64,000 nucleotides of DNA from Streptomyces sp. NBC_01429 (GTDB taxonomy: Bacteria; Actinomycetota; Actinomycetes; Streptomycetales; Streptomycetaceae), in contig NZ_CP109599.1 in the NCBI RefSeq assembly GCF_036231945.1, positions 6,847,501 to 6,911,500 on the forward strand. The letters are read 5' to 3'. The notes beneath the pieces are model-generated. The model made no database searches and had not been told where the DNA came from. It was given only the letters and a program-made list of their open reading frames with translations. The position numbers and the translations under genes were made by a program. Shown here piece after piece: positions 46,268 through 54,518 of this stretch (positions within the stretch are counted from its first letter, which is position 1; the number at the start of each line of letters is the position of its first letter).

Positions 46268-47295
46268 GCACCGAGCAGCAGGGCGGTCCGGACGCGGCCT
46301 CCGAGGCCACCCTGCGCCGCATTGTCGACGCGTGGCCCCAACGTGCGGCGGTGGTCAAGGCCCCGGACGCGACCAGTTCCGGGGAGCCGTGGAATCCGGA
46401 GCTGCCCGACTACCCGCCGGATCTGGTGCCGTTCGCGGAGCATCCGCGCTTCCTGGCCGCCGCACCCGAACAGCGCGAGCAGGTACGGACCGGGCTGTGG
46501 CTGGGCTACAACGAACGGGTCATCGCCACCGAGCAGTTGGTCGCCGAACCCGGGTTCCACCTGGTCATGGCCGGTGGCCTGGCAGGCAGCGACGCCCCGT
46601 TGATGCGGCAGGCGATCCAGCAGGCGCTGGTGGACGAGAGCTTTCACACCTATCTGCACATGACCGCACACCAGCGCACCATGCGACTGCGCGGCATCCG
46701 TGAGCGGCCGGGGCAGCCCGTCCTCGTGACGTATCGGCGGCTCCAGCAGATGCTGGCCGAACTCCCGGAGGCGTGGGAGCGCGACATCGCGGTGCTCACC
46801 TGGAGTGTGGTCGCGGAGACCTGCATCAACGCGCTCCTCGCCCTGGTCGCCCGGGACAGGGAGATCCAGCCGGTGCACTCGCTGATCACCACACTGCACC
46901 TGCGCGACGAGTCCGCGCACGGCTCGATCCTGGTGCATGTCATGTGCGAGCTGTACGCCAGGATGAACCCCGCGCAGCGCGAGATGGTGGCCCGCTGCCT
47001 CCCGGTGGCACTGGCGGCCTTCGCCGAACAGGACCGTTCGGTACTGCGGCTGGAACTGGTCGAGGCGGGCATCGAGGGCGCCGACGAGATCCTCGGCGAC
47101 CTGGCCGCGATGCCGCAGGGGCGGCAATTGGTCCGTGACTTCTCCGGTGCCCGCCGGCTGGTGGCCGAGCTGGGCCTGACCGACAGGGTCGACTTCACCT
47201 TCCCCGAGCAGCCGGAGTGGTCGCCGGTGGCCCGCCCGGACGAATTCCCCGACCTCCCGGCGCAGCTCACGGGCCCGGCCGGCGCACCACACTGA
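46264..47295 (+). CDS. aurF: AurF-type p-aminobenzoate N-oxygenase (diiron)
   Basis: A 343-residue non-heme diiron oxygenase. Seven metal ligands can be placed: E90 (VIATEQ), E125 and H128 (VDESFH), E185 (VAETC), H212, E216 and H219 (HLRDESAH). Their spacing of 35, 3, 57, 27, 4 and 3 is the same as I recall for AurF of aureothin synthesis (E101, E136, H139, E196, H223, E227, H230). Long blocks such as GYNERVIATEQLVAEP and the end DFSGARRLVAELGL also agree. It should oxidise p-aminobenzoate to p-nitrobenzoate. With pabAB present, that acid is the likely substrate of the PKS3 ligase. The TTG start overlaps the aminotransferase stop, indicating coupled translation. Confidence 0.92.
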   Translation: MSTEQQGGPDAASEATLRRIVDAWPQRAAVVKAPDATSSGEPWNPELPDYPPDLVPFAEHPRFLAAAPEQREQVRTGLWLGYNERVIATEQLVAEPGFHLVMAGGLAGSDAPLMRQAIQQALVDESFHTYLHMTAHQRTMRLRGIRERPGQPVLVTYRRLQQMLAELPEAWERDIAVLTWSVVAETCINALLALVARDREIQPVHSLITTLHLRDESAHGSILVHVMCELYARMNPAQREMVARCLPVALAAFAEQDRSVLRLELVEAGIEGADEILGDLAAMPQGRQLVRDFSGARRLVAELGLTDRVDFTFPEQPEWSPVARPDEFPDLPAQLTGPAGAPH

Positions 47296-47321
47296 ACCGG
47301 CCCCGTCCGGGCGTGCCCCCC

Positions 47322-47373
47322 TGTTCCGGGATCGCGGTCCGGGCGGGCCCCGCTCTCGCGCGATCCCGGAACA
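47322..47373. terminator. Strong hairpin between N-oxygenase and methyltransferase genes
   Basis: A perfect 15-bp inverted repeat, TGTTCCGGGATCGCG (47322-47336) and its complement (47359-47373), encloses a 22-nt loop. No T-run follows and the methyltransferase ATG is 25 nt downstream. It may be a partial terminator, a processing or stability element, or a regulator site. Confidence 0.6.
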
Positions 47374-47398
47374 ACCAGGCACAGTGGAACGAGGCACC

Positions 47399-48190
47399 AT
47401 GACCGACCAGATCACCGCCCCGCAGCCCTACAGCACGGTGGCGGAGACGTACGACCGGCTCGGCGAACTCGTCTTCGCGGGCTGGGGCGAGAAACCCCAC
47501 CACGAAAAGGCCGACTTTCTGTCCCGGCTCTGGTCCGACGGCGCCCCACCCGTCGACAGCGTCCTGGAACTGGCCTGTGGTACGGGCCTGATGCTCGGCG
47601 AGCTGGTGGAGCGCGGCCATCGCGTGGTCGGCCTCGACCGCTCGGAGGCCATGCTCGCCCGTGCCCGCGCCCGGTTGGGGGCGGACGTGCCGCTGGTGTG
47701 CGCCGCCCTGCCCGACATCCCCGTGGACCAGCGCTTCGACGCGGTCATCAGCCCGGGATCCTCCCTGAACTACCTCACCGAAACCGAGCTGGCGGCCACT
47801 TTCCGCTCGGTCGCGGCGAAGTTGCGCCCGGGGGGCTCGTTCGTCTTCGACGTGCTGTCGCCCAGCACGATGGGCGACCACGGCGGCGGCAATGTCCTCG
47901 CCGGGGACTTCGGCGACACGGCGTTCATCCTGGCCTTCGCCAACAGCGCTGACGGGGCCCGCAGCGACGTCACCTGGACCCAGTTCGTACGCACCGCCCC
48001 CGAGGCCGACGCCCCCTACCTCAAGTCCGTCGAGCGGCATCACCTGCACCGCGCCACCCCCGAGACGATCAGGGCCTCGGCGGACGCCTGCGGCCTGGCC
48101 GAACAGGGCGTGTACGACAATTACGCCTTCCGCCCCCTGGACGAGGCCACTTCGGTGCAGACGTGGGTGTTCCGCCTGCCGACGCCCTGA
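47399..48190 (+). CDS. SAM-dependent methyltransferase, tailoring candidate
   Basis: A 263-residue class I methyltransferase. Motif I is SVLELACGTGLMLGELVERG; RVVGLDRSEAMLARARARLG gives the SAM-ribose acidic region, FDAVISPGSSLNYLTE motif IV and KLRPGGSFVFDVLSP motif V. The N-terminus PQPYSTVAETYDRLGELVFA is typical of small-molecule methyltransferases. It is the last gene of the cluster strand, 103 bp after the N-oxygenase and behind a hairpin. I infer O- or N-methylation of the alkaloid product, but the acceptor cannot be told from sequence. Its inclusion in the cluster rests on position and direction. Confidence 0.88.
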   Translation: MTDQITAPQPYSTVAETYDRLGELVFAGWGEKPHHEKADFLSRLWSDGAPPVDSVLELACGTGLMLGELVERGHRVVGLDRSEAMLARARARLGADVPLVCAALPDIPVDQRFDAVISPGSSLNYLTETELAATFRSVAAKLRPGGSFVFDVLSPSTMGDHGGGNVLAGDFGDTAFILAFANSADGARSDVTWTQFVRTAPEADAPYLKSVERHHLHRATPETIRASADACGLAEQGVYDNYAFRPLDEATSVQTWVFRLPTP

Positions 48191-48304
48191 GCCGGCGGCG
48201 CCCCCCTCGTGCGGTACGGAGCGTCGCGGCCGCTGTCCGGGGAGAGCGAACCCAAACCGTCGCCATGTGCGCCCGGACTCGCCCGCGACCGGCCGGGTCC
48301 AGGG

Positions 48305-49156
48305 TCAGCCCCGGGTGTCCGGGCCGTCGCGATCGAGTGCCGCTCGGATCTGGCCGAGCCACTCGGTGCCCAGCAGCCTCCCGTTGGGGAGTTGGTCGCC
48401 GCGATCCCAGCGCCACGTGGTGATCATCGCCAGCACGAGGATCCGGCACTCGCGCAGCACGTCGTGATCGACCCCCGGACAGTGCTCGCCGACCTCTTCG
48501 GGCGCATGGGCGAGGTCGAATTCGACGGGCCCGCGGCAGCACGTCTCAAGGTCTATGAACAGCAGCCCGCTCTTCGTGGTGAGCACGTTGCCCGGGTGCG
48601 GCTCGCCGTGCAGCAGCTGCTCGGGGCCGCCGCGCTCGCCGATCGCCCGTCTCAGGTCTCGTAACGTGTCGCCGAGCAGCTCCCGGTCCGCTTCGGCGAG
48701 CGCCGGAGTGCGGTCGCGGTCCGCCACGAGTTGTTGAGCGCCCTCGACCCGATCCGTGAAGTGCGGCGTCGGGACATCGACCTCGCGCATGCCGGCGTGC
48801 AGCCGGTCGAGCGCGTCGGCGTAGTCGGCCGGTGACACCTCGCGGGATGTCACGGGTGCGTAGTAGGTCCACAGCGTGACCACGAAGCCATCGCGCTCAT
48901 GGACGCGTGGCTCCACCCGAGGATCGAGAGCGGCCACCGGGCAGCCGGATTCGGTGAGCCGCTGAGCGAGGTCGATTTCGAACTGTGCGACCTGATGCGC
49001 CACAGGCGCCACCCGGGCCACGACGTCACAAGGGAGCAGACGCAGAGTGACCTTGTTCGAGTTCTGAAGAACGATCGCGTCGTCGGCTGTCAGGCCAAGT
49101 GAGGAAGCGGTCGACATGGCCGCGGCCACCGCACGCGTGACCTCTGACGCCTGCAT
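48305..49156 (-). CDS. Aminoglycoside-phosphotransferase-fold protein (APH family)
   Basis: A 283-residue kinase-like protein. The catalytic loop reads LLHGEPHPGNVL and the metal-binding segment is FIDLETCCRGPVEFDLAH. In most APH enzymes the loop is HGD-x4-N with Asp as catalytic base; here it is Glu. The N-terminal lobe has VLQNSNKVTLRLL with a candidate ATP-binding Lys. Such stand-alone APH proteins phosphorylate small molecules or are uncharacterised; no drug resistance is claimed. It is convergent with the cluster methyltransferase (114-bp gap) and may or may not belong to the cluster. Confidence 0.83.
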   Translation of the reverse strand: MQASEVTRAVAAAMSTASSLGLTADDAIVLQNSNKVTLRLLPCDVVARVAPVAHQVAQFEIDLAQRLTESGCPVAALDPRVEPRVHERDGFVVTLWTYYAPVTSREVSPADYADALDRLHAGMREVDVPTPHFTDRVEGAQQLVADRDRTPALAEADRELLGDTLRDLRRAIGERGGPEQLLHGEPHPGNVLTTKSGLLFIDLETCCRGPVEFDLAHAPEEVGEHCPGVDHDVLRECRILVLAMITTWRWDRGDQLPNGRLLGTEWLGQIRAALDRDGPDTRG

Positions 49157-49347
49157 CGTTGCCCGGCCCCTCTCTCCTGAGCGCTGCCGTAACTCTCCGA
49201 GCGGTGCGGCCTGCGCACCGTACCAACCAACACCCCTGCGGGTTGAACCGGTTACGGAATTCCGTCGTCCTATCGGCTGAGTACCGACACGGAAATGTGG
49301 GACGCCCAGGCGTTGTCCCCGACAGAACCCCGAGGGGACCCCCGCTC

Positions 49348-50295
49348 ATGAGACAGCCGCTGGCTGCCCTGATCATCACCACCACCCTGCTTGCCGCCAC
49401 CGCGTGCGGTACGGGTGGCTCGTCGGACGGCTCCGCCGACAAGGACTCCGCCTCCGGCGGTTCGAAGGCCGGAGCCGGCGGCGGTTCGGTGGATCCCGCC
49501 CGGATCCCCGGCCTGCGTCTCGCCAACGACAGCAGCGAGGGCGGCTCCTGCCGCTGGGCCACCAGCTACCCGGTGATTCCGGGGGCGGACACCCTGACCG
49601 CGGCTCTCAAGGCGTACGTGGAGAAGGAGCGCGACAGCTACATCGAGAACCAGAAGGAGCGGGACGGCGAGGGGTCGGCCTGTGCCGAGGGCGTGTCCGG
49701 GGGCGATGCCGGGGCCGCCGAGGGGGACCATGAGCTGAACGTCAGCTTCTCCTTCCTGGCCGCGTTGGCCGATGTCGTCGGCCTGCGGTTCAGCCGGTTC
49801 GAGAGCGGCGGCGCGGGCGACGGGCTGAGCGACACCACCATGTGGTTCGACGGCAGCACCGGGAAGGTCGTGCCCGCCCTCTCCCTGATCAGCGACAACA
49901 AGGCCAAGCTGTTCCAGTTCCTCAACGCGCTGAAGACCGCCCTCAAGGGCCATGAAGGGGTCACCCCCGACATGCTGGCCGAGGCACTGGTCGCACCACG
50001 CGACACCACCCTCAACAATCTGGCCTTCACTTCGAAGGGCGACCTGCGCGTCGCCTTCGACGCCGGTACGGTCGGCCCGCCCGCCGCGGGCGCGGTCACC
50101 GCGGAGGTGCCCTCCGACGAAGTGAAGCCGCTGCTCTCCGACTTCGGCGGCCGGGTGTGGGAGCAGATCGTCAACCCCGGCAAGGGCCTCGCCCTCGACG
50201 GCACCCCGGCCCCCGGTGAGTCGGAAGCCGGCGAGCCGGACAAGGGAGGCACCGCCCCGGCCAAGCGCTCCGTCGACTGCCTCAAGTCCAAGTGA
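49348..50295 (+). CDS. Lipoprotein, N-terminal part of an interrupted polysaccharide deacetylase
   Basis: The 315-residue frame has a lipoprotein signal (LIITTTLLAATAC) with the lipidated Cys near residue 20, and a Ser/Gly-rich spacer. A secreted domain follows with conserved-looking blocks SYPVIPGADTLTAALKAYVE, LNVSFSFLAALADVVGLRFS and FGGRVWEQIVNPGKGLALDG. It ends VDCLKSK-stop. In related Streptomyces proteins as I remember them this junction reads VDC-x3-K-Cys directly into the NodB deacetylase domain. Here the last Cys codon is TGA (50293-50295), and the deacetylase continues in the same frame. The upstream part is like the DUF3298-type domain found before deacetylases. The split is either a nonsense mutation or a sequence error. 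Confidence 0.75.
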   Translation: MRQPLAALIITTTLLAATACGTGGSSDGSADKDSASGGSKAGAGGGSVDPARIPGLRLANDSSEGGSCRWATSYPVIPGADTLTAALKAYVEKERDSYIENQKERDGEGSACAEGVSGGDAGAAEGDHELNVSFSFLAALADVVGLRFSRFESGGAGDGLSDTTMWFDGSTGKVVPALSLISDNKAKLFQFLNALKTALKGHEGVTPDMLAEALVAPRDTTLNNLAFTSKGDLRVAFDAGTVGPPAAGAVTAEVPSDEVKPLLSDFGGRVWEQIVNPGKGLALDGTPAPGESEAGEPDKGGTAPAKRSVDCLKSK

Positions 50296-50895
50296 GTGGC
50301 CCTGACCTTCGACGACGGCCCCGGCCAGTACACCCAGGAACTCCTGAAGCACCTGGCCGCGTACAACGCCCGCGCGACGTTCTTCATGGTCGGCCGTAAC
50401 GCGGAGCTTCAGCCCGGTGTCGTACGCGAGGTGGTCGCCGCCGGTCACGAACTGGGCAGCCACAGCTGGGAACACCGTGACCTCAGCCGGATGACCGTCG
50501 GCGAGGTGCGGACCGACCTGGACAGCACGAACGCCGCGATCAAGAAGATCACCGGCTCCGACCCCACCGTCATGCGCCCGCCCTACGGCGCGCACAACGC
50601 GACCGTGGACGCGGCGACCAGGCTTCCGATGATCCTCTGGTCCATCGACACCGAGGACTGGAAGTACCACGACAGCGCCAAGGTCTCGGCCACGGTGAAC
50701 ACCACGGTCAGGCCCGGGGACATCGTCCTGATGCACGACATCCACGCCACCTCGGTGGCGGCGGTGCCGAGCGTGCTGGAGAAGCTGAAGGCCGACGGGT
50801 ACGAGTTCGTGACGGTCTCCGAGCTGTACGGCCCCGACGGACCGAAGGCCGGTACGGCCCTCAGCTCGCGGCAGGACGCGTTCGGACGTAACTGA
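50296..50895 (+). CDS. Polysaccharide deacetylase (NodB) domain, detached from its lipoprotein half
   Basis: A 199-residue NodB homology domain beginning VALTFDDGPGQYTQELLK at the GTG directly after the TGA. All five motifs are present: TFDDGP, the metal pair HSWEH, RPPYG, WSIDTEDW and the C-terminal LMHDIH. The domain itself should be catalytically competent for deacetylating peptidoglycan or chitin-like chains. Without the preceding lipoprotein signal it would be cytoplasmic, so it is useful only if the TGA is read through or the upstream half is joined. There is no ribosome site before the GTG. Best read as one gene, 49348-50895, with an internal stop. Confidence 0.78.
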   Translation: MALTFDDGPGQYTQELLKHLAAYNARATFFMVGRNAELQPGVVREVVAAGHELGSHSWEHRDLSRMTVGEVRTDLDSTNAAIKKITGSDPTVMRPPYGAHNATVDAATRLPMILWSIDTEDWKYHDSAKVSATVNTTVRPGDIVLMHDIHATSVAAVPSVLEKLKADGYEFVTVSELYGPDGPKAGTALSSRQDAFGRN

Positions 50896-50941
50896 GGCAC
50901 GCCGGGACGGCGGGGGAGGGGGTCGGGGGTTTCAGTTCCCC

Positions 50942-51013
50942 CGGCTGACCCGGCTGACCCGGCTGACCCGGCTGACCCGGCTGACCCGGCTGACCCGGCT
51001 GACCCGGCTGACC
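50942..51013. repeat. Minisatellite of eight 9-bp CGGCTGACC units
   Basis: Eight perfect units run between the convergent deacetylase and TetR genes. The array is outside any coding region I support. It could act as a roadblock-type terminator or be neutral slippage DNA. Confidence 0.9.
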
Positions 51014-51067
51014 CGGCGGGCATCGCGCTTCTTTCGAGTCCCCGGACGGTGAGCGGGGAAGTCCCCG

Positions 51068-51655
51068 TCAGGCGCGCCGGCCCTCGCCGGCGATCATGCC
51101 GACAAGCGTGTCGATGAGCCCTTCCGCGGTGACCTCGCCCCACTTCTCGTTGGGCAGCTGGCCGCTCACCTCCATGCCGGCGACTCCGTTCGCGATGCTG
51201 ATGAGCAGGGCGCCGTACCGCCGGGCGTCCTGCTCGCCGACCAGGTCGGCGACGATCGCGAGGAACTCGGTCTGACTGGCCTCGGCCGCACGGGCCAACG
51301 CCGCGGGGTCACCGGGCGGATTGCTGAACATCAGCTTGTAGAGGTGTGGCTGGGCGCGGCCGATGCCGATGAGCGCGATGATCCCGCCACGCACTTTGTC
51401 GGTGGTCGACAAGCCGGGATTCGCGCGGAGCGCCTGCATGTGACTTCCGAGTCGGTCCCACGCACGCGTGCCGATCGCGATCAGCAGGCTCTCCTTGTCG
51501 GGGAAGTGGCGATAGGGCGCTCCGCGGGTCACTCCGGCTTGTGCTCCGACCGCGCGCAGGGTCACCGCTTCGAGGCCACCGAGGTCGAGCAGATCGGCCG
51601 CGGCGTCGAGCAGGGCGCGGCGGGTGGCTGCGGCGGATTCGGCGCGGCTGGTCAT
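51068..51655 (-). CDS. TetR-family regulator, divergent from SDR
   Basis: A 195-residue TetR protein. The DNA-binding domain is in residues 8-55 (ALLDAAADLLDLGGLEAVTL, AGVTRGAPYRHFPDKESLL). The C-terminal domain has PHLYKLMFSNPPGD and NGVAGMEVSGQL, as in TetR/AcrR regulators with a C-terminal WHG-type domain. It is divergent from the SDR gene, and the 85-bp gap holds three copies of a TGACNANGTCA motif. I infer that it represses the SDR and the following aldehyde dehydrogenase. The ligand is unknown. Confidence 0.9.
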   Translation of the reverse strand: MTSRAESAAATRRALLDAAADLLDLGGLEAVTLRAVGAQAGVTRGAPYRHFPDKESLLIAIGTRAWDRLGSHMQALRANPGLSTTDKVRGGIIALIGIGRAQPHLYKLMFSNPPGDPAALARAAEASQTEFLAIVADLVGEQDARRYGALLISIANGVAGMEVSGQLPNEKWGEVTAEGLIDTLVGMIAGEGRRA

Positions 51656-51683
51656 GCCGGAGATTCTAGTCAGCCTGCGGTGA

Positions 51684-51752
51684 TGACAACGTCACCCGAA
51701 TCGGTTGACAAAGTCATCCGAGCGCGGCAGAGTCCTAGAGGTGACAACGTCA
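51684..51752. promoter_or_regulatory. Three-copy TGACNANGTCA operator and SDR promoter
   Basis: TGACAACGTCA (51684-51694), TGACAAAGTCA (51706-51716) and TGACAACGTCA (51742-51752) are near-perfect pseudo-palindromes. A -35 TTGACA (51705-51710) and a -10 CAGAGT (51728-51733) are 17 bp apart. Transcription would start near the GTG at 51741, so the SDR mRNA is probably leaderless, with the third site covering its start codon. Confidence 0.72.
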
Positions 51753-52640
51753 ACCGAAACTCAGGAAATCGTCATCGTCACCGGGGCATCGACCGGGATG
51801 GGCGCGGCCACCGCGCGGGAAATGGCCCGCCGCGGATTCCATGTCCTCGCCGGCGTACGCCGCGACAGCGACGGCGAGGTCCTCCTCGCCGCCGGCATCG
51901 AGCCGGTGATCCTCGACATCACCAACCAGGACCACATCGCCGCGCTGGCGGCACGCATCGACGACGACCCGCAGGGGCGCGTCTTGCGGGCGCTGGTCAA
52001 CAACGCCGGCCTCCCCTGCGCCGGACCGGTCGAAGTGGTGCCGCTCGACGAATGGCGGCGGCTGTTCGAAGTGAATGTCTTCGGTCATGTCGCGCTCACC
52101 CAGGCGCTGCTGCCCGCGCTGGTGCGCGGCAAGGGCCGGATCGTCAACATCAGCTCGCTGAACGGCAAGGTCTCCATGGCCGGTTACGGCGCCTACGCCG
52201 GCAGCAAGTTCGCCATGGAGGCGGTGAGCGACGCCCTGCGCAACGAACTGGCCCCCTCCGGCGTACAGGTCGTGGTCGTCGAGCCGGGCGGCGTCCAGAC
52301 CCAGATGGCCGGCACCGGCCTGGCGAGCTTGAGCCGCCTCAGCGCCCGCATGACCCCGGAACAGAACGCGCGCTACGGCGCCTTGACGCAGGCGCTGCCC
52401 TCCCACGTCGCCGCGTTCACCAAAGCCGGGGTGACCTCCGAGACCGCGGCCCGGACGATCGCCAAGGCCGCAACCGTCCGTAAGCCGCGCACGCGCTACA
52501 CCATCGGCGCGATGGCCACCTTCCTCATCCGTGCCTCCCGTTTCCTTCCCGACCGGGTGCTCGACCGGATGACCACCTCCGACCTGCGCAAGCACTACCC
52601 GGACCGGGTCCGGCCGGCCACCGCGGCACGTCACGCGTGA
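51741..52640 (+). CDS. Short-chain dehydrogenase/reductase
   Basis: A 299-residue classical SDR. VIVTGASTGMGAATAREMAR is the NAD(P) site, ALVNNAGLPCAGPVE the NNAG motif, IVNISSLNGKVS the catalytic Ser and GYGAYAGSKFAMEAVSDALR the YxxxK pair. The C-terminal extension with RPRTRYTIGAMATFLIRA resembles SDRs annotated as oxidoreductases acting on alcohols or ketones; the substrate is open. The GTG at 51741 lies inside the operator, and transcription probably starts there. A longer start at 51705 would include promoter DNA and is rejected. An aldehyde dehydrogenase gene follows after 76 bp, suggesting an alcohol-to-acid oxidation pair. Confidence 0.88.
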   Translation: MTTSTETQEIVIVTGASTGMGAATAREMARRGFHVLAGVRRDSDGEVLLAAGIEPVILDITNQDHIAALAARIDDDPQGRVLRALVNNAGLPCAGPVEVVPLDEWRRLFEVNVFGHVALTQALLPALVRGKGRIVNISSLNGKVSMAGYGAYAGSKFAMEAVSDALRNELAPSGVQVVVVEPGGVQTQMAGTGLASLSRLSARMTPEQNARYGALTQALPSHVAAFTKAGVTSETAARTIAKAATVRKPRTRYTIGAMATFLIRASRFLPDRVLDRMTTSDLRKHYPDRVRPATAARHA

Positions 52641-52716
52641 CCGGCTGCCGGGGGCCTGCACCTCAATTCCCTTTCTCTTGGCACCCCATTTCCTTACATA
52701 CCCTTATGAAAGGCTC

Positions 52717-54180
52717 ATGTTGATGTCCACCATCCCGCCCGCCCGGAACCTGATCGACGGGGAGTGGAGCGAGTCCGGCTCCGTACAGGACTCGGTCAAC
52801 CCCTCCACCGGCGAGGTCGTCGGCACGTACCGCTCGGCGGGCCGCGCCGAGGCACAGGCCGCGATCGCCGCCGCGCGTACCGCCTTCGCCACCACCGACT
52901 GGTCCCGCGATCCGGCGCTGCGCTCCCGGGCCCTGCTCGAACTGGCCGACCGGATCGCCGAACGTGTCCCCGGCCTGAGCCGGACGCTGACCCGGGAGAA
53001 CGGCAAGCGGCTGGACGAGACGGCCTGGGAGGTCGCGGTCGCCGTCGACTGGCTGCGCTACAGCGCCGCGTCCGCGCTCACCCAGGTCGCGGGCCGGGCC
53101 GCCGAGCCGACGCCGGGCCAGTACTTCCACTCGTTGCCGGAGGCGATGGGGGTCGCCGGCATCATCTCGCCGTGGAACTCCCCGGTGATCCTGACGGTGC
53201 GTGCCCTCGGCCCGGCGATCGGCGCGGGCTGCACCGCCGTGGTGAAGATGCCCGGGCAGACCGCCCTGACCAACGCCCTGTTCGCCGAGGCCGTCGCCGC
53301 CACCAGATCTCTGCCCGCGGGTGTGGTCAACATCCTCACCGAGGCGGGCAACGAGGTGGCGCCGCTCCTGGTCGAGTCGCCGGACGTGGACGTGCTCAGC
53401 TACACCGGCAGCACCCACGTCGGCCGCCTCATCGCCGCCGCGGCCGCGCCGACGCTCAAGCGCCTCAACCTCGAACTGGGCGGCAAGACCCCGCTGATCG
53501 TCTTCGACGACGCGGACCTGGACGCCGTGGTCCCGCAGCTGGTGATGGCATCCACCCTGATGAACGGGCAGTTCTGCTGTACCGGCTCACGCGTGCTCGT
53601 GCAGCGCGGCATCGCCGACGAACTGCGCACCCGGCTGGCCGCCGCGCTGGAGGCGGTCAGGGTCGGGCCGGCGGAGGACCCCGCCACCCAGCTCGGGCCG
53701 CTGATCGACAAGGCCGCCGTCGCACGGGTCGACAGCATCGTGGCGGAAGCCGCCTCCTACGCCAAGGCCATCGTCAGGGGCGGGCCCGTCACCGACCCCG
53801 AGCTGGCGGGCGGCGCGTTCTTCCGCCCGGCGCTGCTGGAGGTGGAGCGGCTCGATGTCCCTCTGGTACAGCAGGAAGTGTTCGGTCCGGTACAGACCTT
53901 CGAGATCTTCGACGACGAGGCCGACGCGGTCCAGCGGGCGAACGCCACCGAGTTCGGTCTGGCCGCCGCGCTGTACACCCACGACGACACCCGGGCCCGC
54001 CGGGTCGGACGGGCCCTGCACTTCGGCGGGATCTGGGTCAACGGCTGGGGCATGATGTCCGAGCACTTCGAGCAGGGCGGTTTCAAGCAGAGCGGGATCG
54101 GCGTGCTGTGCGGTCCGTCGGCCATCGGCGAGTTCCAGAACCTCAAAACCTACGCCACCGCCACGCCGCGACAGCCCTGA
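52717..54180 (+). CDS. Aldehyde dehydrogenase family protein
   Basis: A 487-residue NAD(P)-dependent aldehyde dehydrogenase. It begins ARNLIDGEWSESGSVQDSVN; the active site includes IISPWNSP, the oxyanion-region Asn, LNLELGGKTPLIVFDDADLD with the general-base Glu, and C287 in GQFCCTGSR. FGPVQTFEIFDDEADAVQRA and the C-terminal GGFKQSGIGVLCGPSAIGEF complete the family pattern. The ATG at 52717 has GAAAGG upstream; the ATG at 52723 is also usable. It probably shares the TetR-controlled transcript of the SDR gene. It oxidises an unknown aldehyde to the acid. Confidence 0.92.
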   Translation: MLMSTIPPARNLIDGEWSESGSVQDSVNPSTGEVVGTYRSAGRAEAQAAIAAARTAFATTDWSRDPALRSRALLELADRIAERVPGLSRTLTRENGKRLDETAWEVAVAVDWLRYSAASALTQVAGRAAEPTPGQYFHSLPEAMGVAGIISPWNSPVILTVRALGPAIGAGCTAVVKMPGQTALTNALFAEAVAATRSLPAGVVNILTEAGNEVAPLLVESPDVDVLSYTGSTHVGRLIAAAAAPTLKRLNLELGGKTPLIVFDDADLDAVVPQLVMASTLMNGQFCCTGSRVLVQRGIADELRTRLAAALEAVRVGPAEDPATQLGPLIDKAAVARVDSIVAEAASYAKAIVRGGPVTDPELAGGAFFRPALLEVERLDVPLVQQEVFGPVQTFEIFDDEADAVQRANATEFGLAAALYTHDDTRARRVGRALHFGGIWVNGWGMMSEHFEQGGFKQSGIGVLCGPSAIGEFQNLKTYATATPRQP

Positions 54181-54518
54181 CCACCACGGCCTCGCACGGC
54201 GTGCGCTCCTGCCCGTACCGCACTGCCACCAACTCGCCCGCGCACCCGATCGCCGCGCGGCGACCCGCGCGGTGGAACGCTCCCTCGACGGCCCGCAAGT
54301 CCGGGCGACCCACAACCTTTCCGGGGCTGGACGGGAACTTTTCAGCGGGCGCGGCGGACTCATAGAGCAAGCCGGCGCCACTGGCGAAGAGCGATGGGGG
54401 CCGGACTCGACGCACGTGAGCAACCTCGTGCCGCTCACGGGCTCATCGAGGTCCGGTCGGGACGTTCGCGGCGCCCGCGGCATCCGCGGGCGTCGCACCA
54501 GCCAAGGAGACAAAGCCA
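54181..54518. other. 338-bp stretch without a supported gene
   Basis: No intact gene is visible. On the minus strand a frame from about 54415 to 54143 reads LLYESAAPAEKFPSSPGKVV and RAVEGAFHRAGRRAAIGCAG, which looks protein-like but overlaps the end of the aldehyde dehydrogenase gene and has no recognised family. I treat it as possible decayed coding DNA. Confidence 0.35.

Noticed and set aside
50293..50295. Selenocysteine codon at the TGA of the deacetylase gene
   Set aside because: No SECIS-like element or Sec genes can be shown from the window, and the family uses Cys there for a likely disulfide. Mutation or error is simpler.
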